Origin: Asterella californica
Lineage: Eukaryota > Streptophyta > Marchantiopsida > Marchantiales > Aytoniaceae
DNA: 64,000 nt
Direction: 5' to 3'
Assembly (NCBI GenBank): GCA_036924285.1
Contig: JAYKYS010000010.1
Coordinates: 434,001-498,000, forward strand
Both the position numbers and the translations under genes were made by a program. Each line of letters starts with the position of its first letter. Position 1 is the stretch's first letter. The notes under the pieces were generated by a model. That model made no database searches. It was given only the letters and a program-made list of their open reading frames with translations, and was not told the DNA's origin. Below are positions 1-12,672 of the stretch, one piece after another.

Positions 1-461
1 CAGCTACTGTACACGGAAAGACGCGATGGTAAGAGCGGGCGAGAGACGAGACAAGGAAGGATGGTAGTTTTGCAACCGAAAGTCCTACAGGTGATAAAGA
101 AGCAAGCGTCGTATGGGCCCAATGCAGAGTGAGATGTTTTGAATATGGTAACGGCGCCCATACGTCGAGACGAATGCACGCACGCGACGAGCATTTCCTC
201 GAGAATACGCTCGAAGCGTCAGGAAGGAAGTTACGGATCTGGTATGTTATAGGGTTCAGACGTTAGGGTTAGGGTAAACCGCGGATATTGATTCACGAAA
301 CTGTTAATTATTCTCCGGATTTGCAAGTGCAGAGCGAGGGAAGAAAGTGCTGTCGATAACAAAGTGCTCTAATTGGAACGATAACTGACAGGAGGTAGAT
401 TTCAACGAAGTAGAAATTGTAACCTCGAAGAGGAATTTGCAAGGAGGAGGTAGAATTCGGA
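1..461 (+). promoter_or_regulatory. 5' flank and leader of the NUDC-like gene
   Basis: No gene is seen here. The stretch ends in a purine-rich leader just before the NUDC start codon. It holds a short telomere-like motif at 263-275 (TTAGGGTTAGGGT). Telo-box-like motifs are known in plant promoters of housekeeping genes, so a promoter role is plausible but is an inference. No TATA box or transcription start can be fixed by eye. Confidence 0.4.
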
Positions 462-3407
462 ATGGCTGTAATCTCGGAATATGAGGAGGAACCAGAAGTG
501 AAGGCTTCCCCTCCGCCCGCCCCACCGGTTTCTGTGAAAGCAGCTGCTTCGGAGGTTCCTGGAACTTCAAGCAGTGCAGGGAAGTATGATGACGCGCTTG
601 GGCATCTGCTGCACCAGCACAAGGGTCAGCCTTTTGAGTTATTAAAATCGGTGGTTGAATTCTTGGCAAGGAAGACGGATGCTCTTCTTTCACAAGGTCT
701 TGAAAGTCGGCTGCAGGAAATCGTATCTTCGGTCAAAGCTGAGAGAACTAAGAAACAGGAACCTGCGCCTGTCACAACGGCAGTACTACCGCAGGTAGAG
801 AACAAGACGGAAGCAGCTAAACAGCCTATACCAACTGAAGAAAAAGCAGCCCCAGCTGAGCAGAATGGAGCTAAGCAGACCACGAAAGCTGAGGAGAAGT
901 CTGATCCACCCACAAGTGCAGAACCTATGGAAGAGGATGAGGACTCCAAATCGAAAGGCATTGGTACGTTGGCGGAAATTTCTGGTTCGTGTTAACTGAA
1001 TTCACATTGATCACTGCGAAATGCTAAATGTGAGGTGGTTGTTTCCGTCGGATCTATGAACCCGCAAGTCATATAAACCCCGCTGTCACCCGGCAGTGAA
1101 AGGCTTGTGATTGATTGTTTATGTTATTAGAGATATGCGGTTCGATAATCTTACTCATGTTAATAACCGTAAGCGCTCGACACACGTGAGATGTTTTGCG
1201 GCGGGATTGTGCCTTTAGTGGTGTTTTGCGGCGGGGTTCGCTAGTTTTACACGAAGGATGGCAGGAAAACGTGGAAGGTGTTAGATATCTCACAGAATTT
1301 AACCTGATCGCCAGGGAGTATGTGTTACTGACTGAAAAGGATCTTGCGTGTTTGATTTCAATGTTGTGGAGACTCTTACGAGCTGGATCCCGTTGTCAGG
1401 GTGTCGTGGATATATGTGGTTCTATATGTTGATCAAGTTTGTTCTGTTCGGGTCGAAGATACCTTGGTTTGGTTCCTAGAAATGTGAATATGTGGCGTTA
1501 TCAAGACGGGGGAAGAGCTCTACCTGCGAACTTTCCTGATTCGCCTTTCTCTGAAGTTTTTGTTTACAGTGTTTCGGCTTGGAGTTTCAGGGGTTGCTGC
1601 AGCCAAATTTCCCCGATCTTTCATGCTTGCCAGTACAGACGGAGTGCGAACGATGGGTGACGATGGTCATCTTTTGTCTCTGATAGTTCGTGCGAGAGTT
1701 CTGGTCTAGAACTATCTATCTATCGTTGGACCATAGAGCTCGTGATTTAGGCTTGCCAAGGCCGAAGAGTTCGCCTTGACCTAAGGCTTGGACTTAGTCT
1801 GTTACCAACTTCGAATATCGTTAGGGAACCTTGTAATGTTTAAAGCTTCTTGCTTGAACCTTAGGGCAAGGCAACATCAGTTCGCGCTCGCAACAGGAGC
1901 ATTGTGTGCATTTTATATTGGTGGATGGACTACAAACAGGCGTTTGACATGCAGGCTAGTTTTGCTCGAATTATCGCCGTGCGGAGCAGTTGAAGCGAGC
2001 TCGTTTGGTTACACAACCCCGGTTCATCAAGAACTTTATGTGAATGATTAGTTGCCTTCTAGTTTTGCCTTGCTTGTTCGTATAAGCTGCGCTTCTCATA
2101 TTCATTGCTCATCGTTCTGGCTCCAATTGCAGCGCCCAATTCCGGAAATGGTGCAGACCTTGAGAAGTACACATGGACACAAACACTTTCGGAAGTGACA
2201 GTGCACATACCGATACCACCCGGGACGAAATCTAGAGCAATTCTTTGTGAAATCAAGAAAAAGCACTTGAAAGTGGGTCTCAAAGGTCAACCTCCGATTC
2301 TGGAGGTGAGTATATTAGTAGCTGGCTTATAGTTTACTAGAATATCTAGCATGGAATTCACATGCACTGATGTGGGCGTGCCACGCCAAGACGAGCTGCC
2401 ATCTCTTATCATACTATTTAAGCCGAACGATTCTGAACATTATAGTTGCTGACTCGGATTGCAGGGTGAGCTCTACAACCCTGTCGCAGTGGATGACAGC
2501 CTGTGGAGCATAGGTACTTACTTCTCTCTCAGGATGCCTCGTGAGGACCAGGTCTTACAGCGGTATTTTTTGGTCTGTCTGTCGTTCACGCCATATATGT
2601 AGACCTTTCTCGCTCAAGCGTCTTGCATCTTCGAGATTTGGTGTCAGTGTAGTTTTGTTAGTAAGATTCACATATTCACGGGTTGGAACGTAGCTTGTAC
2701 TGGTTAAGGTCCGGGTATAATTAAAATGGATGAAGTTGTTCGGCTGCTATGGGGATGTTCTTTACTCTTACCTCTTCCCCTGTACCTTGTTTATCGTGTG
2801 TTTAGAGGATGGGAAGACTTTGGCCGTACTCCTCACCAAGTCCAACCAAATGGAGTGGTGGAAGAACGTGGTCAAGGGTGAGCCTGAAATTGATACTCAA
2901 AAAGTGGAGCCCGAGAACAGTAAGCTTGGAGATTTGGACCCGGAAACGAGACAAACGGTCGAGAAGATGATGGTACGTAGTCTCTTGACTTGTTAGATTA
3001 GTTCAGGATATTCGCTGTCTAAAATGTTGTGGTTCGGCACATGTGGTCATCCAACTGAGCAGATGTAGAAGATCCTTGGTACTCGTTTGTGTACTTCTCA
3101 TCAGTATTATTCCAGAAGAAAGTAACATATTGTACGTCATGTTTGGTAATTAGTATGATCAACGACAGAAAGCTATGGGACTACCTACCAGTGAGGAGAA
3201 GCAAAAGCAGGACATTTTGAAGAAATTCATGGCACAGGTTTCTACGATACCCTGATACTTTCAACGAGGTTATTCGCTATTTGGTATTGTATTAAGGGTA
3301 ACTTTCTTTGTTCCTCGTTTACTTAAAGACTCACGGCCTACGCTAACAAGCAGTATATGTTTCCGCAGCATCCCGAGATGGACTTCTCTAAAGCGAAAAT
3401 GTGCTGA
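462..3407 (+). CDS. NUDC: NudC / BOBBER-like co-chaperone, six exons
   Basis: Exons: 462-963, 2133-2305, 2465-2513, 2806-2972, 3154-3237, 3369-3407; joined length 1014 nt, 337 residues, all introns GT-AG. NudC proteins are Hsp90-associated small co-chaperones; plant BOBBER proteins act in protein folding and development. Residues about 45-90 form the NudC N-terminal helix region (FLARKTDAL). An acidic/Lys/Pro/Ala-rich linker follows. The CS (p23-like) domain runs about 178-262 ([36 protein letters not shown]). The C-terminal tail holds [25 protein letters not shown] and [10 protein letters not shown], very close to plant BOBBER. The start is the first ATG of the open frame and gives the plant-like [10 protein letters not shown] start. 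The length is near the family norm. The only odd point is the end, Lys-Met-Cys rather than the usual Lys-Phe-Asn. Confidence 0.93.
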
Positions 3408-5421
3408 GAGGATGTAAGTCATGGATTATGGGTATCATGAAAAGTTTATCTGGCATATAACGAGCTAGCATTATCGGACCTACTTTTTCCCGCAGTTCAG
3501 GTTGAGCTTTCAGTTCTGAAAGAGGTAAAGTGTACAGCTCTGCACCCCTAGATAGCTTCGCAGAGATAATTTTTGTCGTCAGAACAGCTAGCCTGGCCAA
3601 AGTTCGACAGGTTTTCGCGAGAGATGCACGGGGGAATAGGTGAGGTGTGCCCTGTCAAGTTAGTCGCAAGATTTTGGAACATCGGGAGATTAGAGTCTTT
3701 GGTGCCTTCATCTTAGGTAGGTTCAATCGGGGGAGTAAAGACCGTTACCACCTGTAAAATCAAATCTGAGTAAATGCTCAGTCGGATCTGATCACCAGTT
3801 TGACCTTTGAAACTCAGCTTGAAGTTGGCAGTCCTACTGATCTATGTAATTTCTCTTGTCGGCCTACTCCTTCGTTGTCTGTGTTGGGATCATTATGGCC
3901 AGAACTGTACCTGTCGTCCATCGTGATGTAGGAACGTCTAGGGCGTCTCAAACCTCACCTCGTAACACGTTGCACTTGCTTCCGTTGAGGATTTTATGTA
4001 GTTTTTGGATGTCTACAGAACGGGGTTACCTCTGGGGGTACTAAAAAACAAGTTTTAAAATGTACGTAAGCAGTTTGTTGCTTTAAGTCTCCTTTTCTCA
4101 AAGCCGTTCGAAATTTTCCAGCCCTTGCGGTCTCTAACATTATCTGACACTCGAGGTTTATGGGCCCTAATCCCCTTATCATTTCTACAGGGCGAGGTTT
4201 GAGACGCCCAGTTGGTACAAAACAAACCCCTACTCTTAACTGAAATTTGTTTAGGACAGCTACGATCAAAACTCTTACTTGTTTATATACACATTTGACC
4301 GATCAGCCCATTGCGGAGCAAAAGCATAATATGAGGATATGGTAACCACGACGACGTGGAAGCACGAAAGCAGGAAGGATGATTGGTTTACATTGTGGAA
4401 ACTCGATAGAACATGCACGACCCGCTTCAGCGCTCTAGTGGCAACGGTTATAGATAATTAACAAACGCAGGACATAGATAACTAACAAAAGTTAAATTGT
4501 TCCAACTAGATCCACCGTGTCGAAGTGACCGGCCTCGTCCACCGGGAGCCACTCTAAGCCTTCCCTTGATCATAGCTCGTAGGGTACACCGCGTGAACAT
4601 GGAGCGGCCCACCCTCGTGTGTTAGCCACATGTGCAGAAGTGAAGGAAAGGCGCTTGTTCTGCACGTAAGTATGGCATGCTTGTTATCCGGAACACTAAA
4701 TTTCCCTACACTGAAACATGTAATGTGGATCTCGAGTGAACTCTCGAATTCCAACGACTATAGCGGATGAACGCCTGTCACAGGGACATGTAGCAAGCAA
4801 CTTGGAAGGTCTGAAATTTCGAAGAGGGTTGATGCACGCAAGCTTCTCGACGTGGGGTGGGTCTGTCGCCCTTCGTTCGACGTGAGGAAGTAGCATTGCG
4901 TCCGGCTCGAACTTAACTGAAAGCGAGCCATTTCCAACAGGACTTGAACCAAATTGTTTAGAATTTAACCACTTTGGAACAGTACCATAGAAGGATTGAA
5001 AACCAAATCATTCAAAACCGAACCACGTAGGAATGATCCATTCAGTTTCACACACGAAACAGATTGCCTAAGGACATGCACATGAATATTTATCGAATAA
5101 ACAAAGTGAGAGTTTAAAGTGGCGTCGGTAATTGTTTGATTTTCACTTTAGTTCGAAACGGGTTTGATCCGATTTCTATGCACGGTTTGCACGTTCTGAC
5201 AGCGTTTGACATTTTGAACTTACGCCCCACGACACTTTGCCCTTTCCCGCCATTGACCCTTGGGACTTCCCATTTCGCTACCGGTATGCGACAACAAAGG
5301 CAAGAACGACTCACGGTTGTGTCTGACGACGAAGAGAGGAACCAACTTATTTCGGCTCCAGCTTAGCGCTTTAATTTTGCCATTCGTCAAAGTTTATTTA
5401 ACTGAACAAATATGCATATAG
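3408..5421. other. intergenic, no gene recognised
   Basis: About 2 kb between the NUDC stop and tRNA-Leu. Only short open frames without recognisable motifs occur on either strand. The first few hundred bases should contain the NUDC 3' UTR. Confidence 0.5.
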
Positions 5422-5503
5422 GTCAGGATGGCCGAGTGGTCTAAGGCGCCCGACTCAAGTTCGGGTCTCGTGAGAGGCGTGGGTTCAAATCCCACTTCTG
5501 ACA
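5422..5503 (+). tRNA. trnL-CAA: tRNA-Leu (anticodon CAA)
   Basis: An 82-nt cloverleaf without intron. The acceptor stem GTCAGGA pairs with TTCTGAC (one G-T wobble). The D-arm carries box A TGGCCGAGTGG, the anticodon stem is CCCGA/TCGGG with loop CTCAAGT (anticodon CAA), a long class-II variable arm follows, and the T-arm carries box B GGTTCAAATCC. It reads UUG leucine codons. Intact by eye. Confidence 0.95.
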
Positions 5504-6895
5504 AAACTGCTATTGCACTCCCGACAGCAAGGGTGCTATTGTGCGGAATAATAGCAACCCTTCGTGCCCTTGACAATCCAATACAGTTATTTGCTTGAAC
5601 AAGCCCCTAACCTGTTACCTTCGCCTCGACATGTTGATAGCAGTATTTTGCCGATGAGAGAATGACCATGTGAAACCGAATCAGAATTTTGGAGATGTGC
5701 GATCTGTCACACCACAGAATGACGATGTGGAATCCAAATCAGAAGACGAGTTCAGTCGTGGAGCTTATGTGATTACTGCAAATCCGGTTCGACATAAAGA
5801 TCCAGTCGTGCTATGTGTTCCAAATTTTCCACTCTCTTCCGTGCAAGGGCCCGTTCAAATGAGTTAACAAGTTTTGAGCATGACCAAGCAAAATGATATA
5901 AAATGGACCCTGTTCAAGCAAATTACTGTATCTTTTCCCAATAACAACAAGCGCGGGAAAGTTCTTGTTCCCGGTTTTCTGAAGGGTTTGGTAAAAGATA
6001 TGTAATTTGACAAATATTTTCCATCTAGAAAGAAAATGATTATGCAGGATATTTAATTAATAAAGCGTGGTCCTTCATAAAATCTACCATTCTCGATGTA
6101 CGAATATATGTTTCGACTGTCCACTTCTTCCGACTGTGGCCATTTCCATTCAAATGCTATCTGCAAAAGCATTGGTGTGTTGGGTGGGTCCTTTGATCAA
6201 GGACTGGCCAGCAGCAGTTTGCCAAGTTCAATTCCTGGCAATGGCGGTGGACTGTATTTTGTTAACTGTGTGCAGTAGCTGTGTCCAGACTTCTGGTTCA
6301 GACAATTTCTTGTTCATGGAAGTAGACGAGAGTTAATCTGATGACTTGTGCACTTCACTTCTCAATTTGGAGGACGATTCTTTTGTGTTCTTTCCTATCG
6401 ACTCAAGAGAAGGCTGGCTAGATGTGTTTGTCAGTATTCTTCGGGGCTTATTCTAGTTCAAAACAGTGAACCCGGCTACCAGATTCAGTTAGTCGTTTGT
6501 TTTAGTGCTAGCGAAACGCTTTTGACACTCTTTTAAAGCTATAGCCGGTAATGGTCGCTTTAGCTTCCATTCATTTTTCACTCGCGTGTATACTTTTTGA
6601 AAGTTCCAACCGCTTCAGCTTCAGCTCCGTCCGCACTGCCTTTCTCTTAACATGTGCGGTATAAGTAGTACGTAAAGGATTCTGGAAAGATAAAGTCGCT
6701 CTCTCTTTTGTAATATGTAATGCCTTGAGGTACGATACGTACTTCTCCGCAGTGGATGATCAAGTTTGATAATTGATTGGTTGATAAATTATTACCTGTA
6801 TATAATATTCTGATAATCGTTTCTGTTTCTAATAACATAATTTAATTATAGTAGAACAATGAAAACTTGATTACTTTTTACTATTTTACACTTCA
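5504..6895. other. intergenic, no gene recognised
   Basis: No convincing coding sequence was seen. Short open frames around 5670-5870 and 6070-6540 lack family motifs and splice support. Confidence 0.4.
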
Positions 6896-7213
6896 GAAAT
6901 CGAAATCGTGACTTCTCATTAGAATTCTTAAACATTCGAATTCTTGCTGCTGAAGTTTTTTTCGTCTACTGGATTGTTTTACCGTTAGGATGATATGTCG
7001 CTTATATGCAAAGAAGATGAGAAGATGTTAATGGAAGCTTTGCAGTGGTTTAGGACAAGAAATCACTCTCTCGTGACTTATGCTATACAACATAAAGCTC
7101 TGAAGAGAGTGGTTCCCCCGGAGGAAGGGTGGTCTATTTCACCATCCGTGTTAAACCGTGTGTACCATTTTTTAAAATAGATTGGAACCGCGTCATTTGA
7201 AACACAATGGTTT
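6896..7213 (+). repeat. 0.3-kb duplicated segment, copy 1
   Basis: This closely matches 7580-7885 (copy 2) in the same orientation. The shared core starts at GATGATATGTCGCTTATATG and runs to the poly-T/A stretch after the AAACCGTGTG motif. Copy 1 keeps an open frame of 61 codons from 6995 to 7180 (starts MSLICKEDEK, includes EALQWFRTRNHS). The frame follows an acceptor-like TTTTACCGTTAG, so it may once have been an exon. The protein is not recognised. Confidence 0.75.
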
Positions 7214-7332
7214 TACTATTTTACACTTGGGGTAATTGCTGACGATTGTGGAGGTGTATTTGTTTGTACTCCATATACTTCATCTGGAGTTTCTACAAAG
7301 AATGAACTATAATATGATTCGGAAGCAGGTGC

Positions 7333-7563
7333 TCATTCGAGTGACTGTACTTGAAATGTTCTGTTGTTGTTACATTTCGTATTAGCATGTCTTGGTTTTC
7401 CACACGTCCTACACCATAAGCTTCGACGAGATGTAGAAGGTGATTTTTTCTTTTCAGAAGATAGTACTATTTGCACTTTCAAATCTATAAATTCTTTAAT
7501 TATCTCTTCCATAAGTTGATTGCTATCCTCTTTGGCTTTGCCTTTCCTCTCCTTCAAACCCAA
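7333..7563 (-). pseudogene. gag-like zinc-knuckle fragment
   Basis: An open frame of about 76 codons, Lys/Glu-rich at first and ending with WCRTCGKPRHANTKC, which fits the C-X2-C-X4-H-X4-C zinc knuckle of retrotransposon Gag proteins. It lies between the two copies of the 0.3-kb duplication. No protease, integrase or RT follows, so it is read as a relic; an unrelated short zinc-knuckle protein is possible. Confidence 0.45.
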
Positions 7564-7579
7564 AAATCATAATAGAATC

Positions 7580-7885
7580 AAGAAATCATAATCGTAATCG
7601 TGACTTCTCATTCTGCTGAAGTTGTTTTTTTATCTACAGGATTATTTTACCTGTAGGATGATATGTCGCTTATATGCAAAGAAGATCAAAAGATATTAAT
7701 GGAAGCTTTGCAGTGGTTTAGGACAAGAAACCACTCTCTCGTGACTTATGTTATACACATAAAGCTCTGAAGAAGAGAGTGGTTCCCCCGGAGGGAGGGT
7801 GGTCTAAATCACGATCCGTGTTAAACCGTGTGCACCATTTTTGAAAATAGGTTGGAGCCCCGTCATATGAAACATTAGTTTCTGA
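7580..7885 (+). repeat. 0.3-kb duplicated segment, copy 2 (frame broken)
   Basis: Second copy of 6896-7213. A small deletion near 7750 shifts the frame, so MSLICKEDQK... stops after about 35 codons, and a 3-base insertion follows (GAAGAAGAGAG against GAAGAGAG). Copy 1 is open and copy 2 is not, so this copy is decaying. Confidence 0.75.
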
Positions 7886-8881
7886 ATAAGAGTGTAGTAT
7901 ATATCATACCCTTTTACACTCAATTTAGTATGAAATTCTTCAACACGTAAAATGAACCACTAACCAGTCCCGGAACATTGACTGACAAAGGTGGCTACAC
8001 TTCTAGAGTTCATGGTCTAACATCGGCATTCACAACACCACAGACACACGCAATCAGAATAGTAAAACGAGAACAAGACTTAACAGTTAACCTATCTACA
8101 ACCTATAAACTAACCACAATGGTTTGAGGTATATTGTAGAAAACCTTTTACTTGGAGGTTCACACGAGCCATCTCTTTTGCTTGGGCCATCCTGGTAAGA
8201 ACTTCTCTCTGACTGGTGAGGCTGTCTCAGTTGGACTGTTTGCTGAACCGTCCGAACCTTGAACACCACACTGAAGCTGGAGGTTAGGTGGGAAATGGAG
8301 TTTTCTGGGGCTTGCGCCGTTTCCTTCACCATTTATTACATTCATCAGATGCTGCTGAGAACCGTCAATGCTGTAGCAAGGAACATCATCGAGGCGTGTT
8401 ACGACACTGGAATCTGGAATCCACTAGACTTATACAAACTGTAATCTAGAACACTTCCACCAAGGCAGCGCAATGCAATGTTGTTGCTGAATGACCGCGC
8501 TACACGATGTTCCACACTGCATTCGTCCTTTTCACTTATCTACGAAGATCCTTATCCTTGCGCTTCCACTGATCTCCTGGGCAGTACATGACCTTCGCCC
8601 ACTATGAAGTCTGGTCTTCGGTTGAAATTCCTCATTCATGAAATTTCTTCCATATGTGTCTCAAGTTCCTTCATGTTTACTTCGAGTGTTAGAAACTGCA
8701 TGGTTGTCCGACTGATATACATTCTAATGGCCTCATAGGACGTCAGACGACGAGACGTTCAGACGTAAATTTCAGCCCGTACTTAGCTGGACGATAATTA
8801 GATTACAGCTTCGACTTTTTCGAATGAGTTTACTCCCCAGGGTAATAAGCATTCAAGCTGATGACCCTTTACAGAGAACTA
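7886..8881. other. 3' flank of the SAL1-like gene, no other gene seen
   Basis: Lies beyond the stop of the minus-strand SAL1-like gene and should contain its 3' UTR. Short open frames around 8096-8444 have no recognisable family features. Confidence 0.4.
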
Positions 8882-11800
8882 CTACAAATGACTAGATGGT
8901 TCCCCGGATTGAGCACTCTGCTCCTCTCTGATTGCAGTCTGCACTGCTGCTAAAACAGCACCCTTCAAGTTCGAATTTGTTGCAATTATGCCATGCTCCA
9001 GATCAAGAAATCTACCCTTCGAGAAGTCAAGGGGTTTCCCGGCAGCATCAAAAACTTCACCTCCAGCTTCTGTTACATTCCACGGTACGATGTTAACAGT
9101 GGCACGCTGATTCCTCTCACGTTTAAGCTACGACCTCTCTGGAGGCCCGCTCTTGACATCCACTGGTTAAGATAGAAAGAGCACTGATAACCAGAAATAT
9201 GCGAGGGGAACGAGAAGCACATACCTGTAATTACAATCGACCCTGCCGCGTGATCCCAGATTTTTTCTCGATATCCAGCATGCGGGAAACGAAGATAGAT
9301 GACCGCATCACCCCGGGCCATAGCCCCGTACTTTGCCTGACTATCAATTCTTATGGGAGCAGCAGAAACTCCCAAAATCTGCAAGTTCCATAAAAAGCAA
9401 ATGTCAAGACGCTGTAATCTTGCACTTCAAGTACAAGTCCGCATAGCATATTCTCACCATACATGCCACATTGACAAGCCCGGAACCCGATTCTTTCGGT
9501 CACTGGTCGACTCACACGAGCAATGTTGGCAGTAAGGTCTTGCTTTGAGTGCGCAGCTTCATATGATTCACAGAATGCGGCCCACTTGCTGTCGGATACA
9601 TCGCTGACGTGAACCTGGAGAAACCCGGATATGTATATAAGAAGCGTCAGTAAGGAACCCTAAAGCTCACCTACAGAACTGAATCGGAAAACGTCCAGGG
9701 AAAGGACCTAAAGCTAAGACTGCTTGCATCCTAACGTGTGATTTTCTCCTGTTGAGAGCCATATGGACACCGGAAACAAGCTCTGCGATGCGAGCTGTAG
9801 AAGAGAAGAACATAAAAGTGTTGTTACTTGATCCACATGCAGTTTTGAAGTAGTAAGACAAGAGGCCTTTGCATATGAATCTAGCAATCCACCAGCTGAC
9901 CCAATTTGCAACAGCGATAGCCTAACTGCGTTTAGATCTTTACTTTCCACTGTGCTGAATGACTTGTACCCTTTCGAAATTATGAAAGAAGAACTGGAAG
10001 GTGGACAAGGGCTAGAGCCCGAGTGGGGATGCCATCGCGCTCACGATCAACTTGTTTGTCCACAACTTGGCTTGGGCTTAGAGAGAACCAGTCGTTGACA
10101 ATTGGGTTTCTATCAACTCCAAGTCATAGAGATGGGGAAGCAGGATTATTGCAAGACCTGTGGGGTCATCGTACATACCGTCTGCGCTTGGAGAGATCCA
10201 TCCATAGCGTGCATAATAGTACCAGCCCCTTTTGAAGCGGCAAAGAGACATCCAACTCCCTTGCCCGATGAAGCTGGTCCATTGGGTCCAATCGATTCAA
10301 GGGGAAGATTTGGACATCCTAGGACACCAACCACAACTTCACCGTTGTCAAGAAGTCCGAGCGCCACTGCATACTGATCTCCTCTCACGAAACTGAGATG
10401 ACAACCAAAAGAAATAGTCGTCAGAAGGATGGGCAACTTCCACTCCATCGGTGAAATCACCTGGTCAACGTAATTTCTCCAGCGCATTAACTGCGCACGC
10501 GGGAAAAGAACCTGAAATAAGCTTCCTGTCACTCACCCTCGTGTCCCATCTATGGGGTCAAGAACCCAGTGTCGTCCTTCCGGGCCACCCGGTGAGTTCC
10601 CCCTGTCGATCGCTGTTAATACGTCATCCTTTGATAAGGTGACAGATCCAAAGCTACCATCAGCTGTGATAGTCTCGTTCACTAACTGCGTGATTCGTTC
10701 TAGCATTGCTGAACCCTCCTCTGTCCGCAAATCTTCCGAATCCTGTCATCCCAAGTTTGCAACATTCCTGCAATTTACGATCATGCATCACAGAGTAGCA
10801 TGTTTTATGGAGCTGCGACTGCCAGTATTGGGCTTTCGTTCAAAGACCTTACTCACACCCGGGTAGCAACTGTCCAGGTTTCCACTCTAAGATGGTTTCT
10901 GACCTAAATTTTGACAAGGGACCAAAGAGCTCGGAGGTCATGCTCTTCTCAAAGAAAAACAGTTCAATCAAACATGAACCAACATGCAAGAGATGCTTGT
11001 GTGAAATCTACTCACCTCCTCCGCCACCATGGAAAAGCTTAACGTTGCTCGTTCTACAGGCGATTCCTGTTGCAGAACCCAGCTGACCAAAGCTTGTGAA
11101 CCTAAGCCATTCGGGAAATTTACTTGATCAGCATAAATGATCCTTTATAAATTCATTCAGAAAGTCGGCATAGACGTGCTAAAAAAATCACCTGGTACTC
11201 CACAACAAGAGTACCTAGTTTCGCAGGAGCTGGTTATATTTAAGATTGATAGCAAACGTGTGTTTACCGTACCATAATCAGCCACAGTAACGGGAGATTT
11301 ATCTGCTTTGGATTGAGTCTCTTTGGAAAGAAGGTTTCTCTGAACAGCCTGTTTCAATCCAGAATCCAACAACGAGCAACGTTTGGACATCCAGGCACCA
11401 TTAGTGTCTTCAAATCATCTACGAAACACAGGAATGCAACTGATCGAACCAGTCATACATATCCACCTCCGACAATCCCCAGAAGGAAACAAAATGTACA
11501 GGCCAAATCCGCTGAGTCCGGTCCGCCAAAGCCAAGCAGGTCCACGTATGATCTAGGCCTGTGAAGCTCCAGGCCCAGATCATACAGGCAAAAAATTGAC
11601 GCGTTGAGAACATTCACCTGACAGAGTCGCGAGGCGAGAGTAACAGCCCTGATCGCCACTTCAACATCGTCCTCATAAGGCGACCCACTCATCGATCGAG
11701 TCTTGAGACTTGGAGTTGCTCCGTTTCCATAATGACCCATAGCACTTATCGGGGCTACAGCGAATTTCAGTGCGTCACCCGAGTCCTCACCAGGCTCCCC

Positions 11801-11947
11801 AACAACCATTTTCCGAGTCAAACTAACACAGCGAAGACCACGAGGAGAAAAGGGAGAAGCCCTACTGCGAACCGCGCATGAGGAGAATGACGTTATGGAG
11901 CATGAAAAAGAAGACAAGAAGGTGCGTCGAGCTCCTAGTGCCTGCAT
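8882..11947 (-). CDS. SAL1: SAL1/HAL2-like 3'(2'),5'-bisphosphate nucleotidase, plastid-type
   Basis: Exons on the minus strand: 11947-11618, 11348-11273, 11101-11016, 10742-10537, 10392-10179, 9614-9516, 9378-9225, 9069-8882; 1353 nt, 450 residues. The family removes the 3' phosphate of PAP; plant SAL1 in plastids and mitochondria sets PAP-based retrograde stress signalling. Seen: KADKSPVTVADYGSQALV, metal-binding VAEEDSEDL, motif A WVLDPIDGTRG, RGDQYAVALGLL, GCPNLPL, RIDSQAKYGAMARGD, YLRFPHAGYREK, motif B WDHAAGSIVITEAGG, and C-terminal LDFSKGRFLDLE. The first ~50 residues are Ser/Arg/Ala-rich with few acids, as in a plastid transit peptide, so the ATG at 11947 was chosen. Longer than cytosolic Hal2 because of that extension. 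Metal-site residues look complete. Confidence 0.94.
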
Positions 11948-12410
11948 CGATGACACCTTTCCCCAGCCTCCCTCCAGCTCGAGGACAATGCACGTGCCGT
12001 ATGTAAGTTCGTGTGAAGAGTGCTATGCTTAGAAATTGAGCCGAGCAAAAATGTGGCAATATCTCCGCGATCGCCTGGACTCTGGAGTTGCTGCTGCAGC
12101 ATCGGCACTCGTTACAAAAGTTTCGTGTGTGGTCTCCACGCGCGTGATTTGTCCAGCGTGCTCGAGTTCGAACCACGTTTGTGAGAAGGGCGATTCACAT
12201 CGTTTAGTGTGGTTCGTCCGGAAGTCACTAGAGACAAACGAAATTCTAACTTTTCAGTAGAACTCAGAAATTTTTCAAGCCATGGTGAATGCAATTCACG
12301 AAATAAGTTTAATTCATCTCAAATTATTCTATATTGCTCAATATTTTTGACAAGACATACGTCCGATGTTTGACGGAGAGACTTGGCAAGAAGTCCAGGA
12401 ATTTACTTTA

Positions 12411-12446
12411 CCGCGGTTCGTTCTGGGGTCCCAGAACGAACCGCGG
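12411..12446. repeat. 36-bp near-perfect palindrome
   Basis: Two 17-base arms (left arm begins CCGCGGTTCGTTCTGGG) separated by GT, with no mismatch. It would form a long cruciform or hairpin. It lies 465 bp upstream of the SAL1-like start and 183 bp from the left end of transposon A. It could be a regulatory palindrome or the remnant of a foldback element. Confidence 0.85.
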
Positions 12447-12624
12447 AATTCATCGGACCCCTCTTATGATTTCCTTCTTGATAGTACCCCAACTTGCAAC
12501 AGCCCGTCAAGTAGGTAACTCAGCCATGTCAGAGTACAGCTCGGATTATAGAATGCAGACAACGAAGCCTCGACCACGGCCGTAGAAGCCAGACGATGCA
12601 AAATAACGATTTAATTCAATGACT

Positions 12625-12628
12625 TTAA
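12625..12628. repeat. TTAA target-site duplication, left of transposon A
   Basis: TTAA directly outside the left terminal repeat; its partner is at 19427-19430. TTAA duplications are the known hallmark of Kolobok and piggyBac insertions. Confidence 0.8.
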
Positions 12629-12672
12629 ATCACAGGTGGCGGTATATTAGTGGTGGGATATCCCGCCACAGA
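12629..12672 (+). repeat. left terminal repeat and subterminal hairpin of transposon A
   Basis: Begins ATCACAGGTGGCGGTATA; the stretch up to ATCCCGCCAC folds back imperfectly on GGTGGCGG. It shares ATTAG-Y-GGTGGGATAT with the transposase-side end of copy B (50300-50325 read on the minus strand), so the transposase-proximal end has its own conserved signature, unlike the other end. Confidence 0.75.

Larger units (their letters stand above)
11948..12628. other. 5' flank of the SAL1-like gene up to transposon A
   Basis: Promoter side of the minus-strand SAL1-like gene. No other gene was recognised. It contains the near-perfect palindrome listed separately at 12411-12446. Confidence 0.4.

Noticed and set aside
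263..275. Chromosome end or interstitial telomere
   Set aside because: Only two repeat units in a gene-proximal leader; too short for telomeric DNA.
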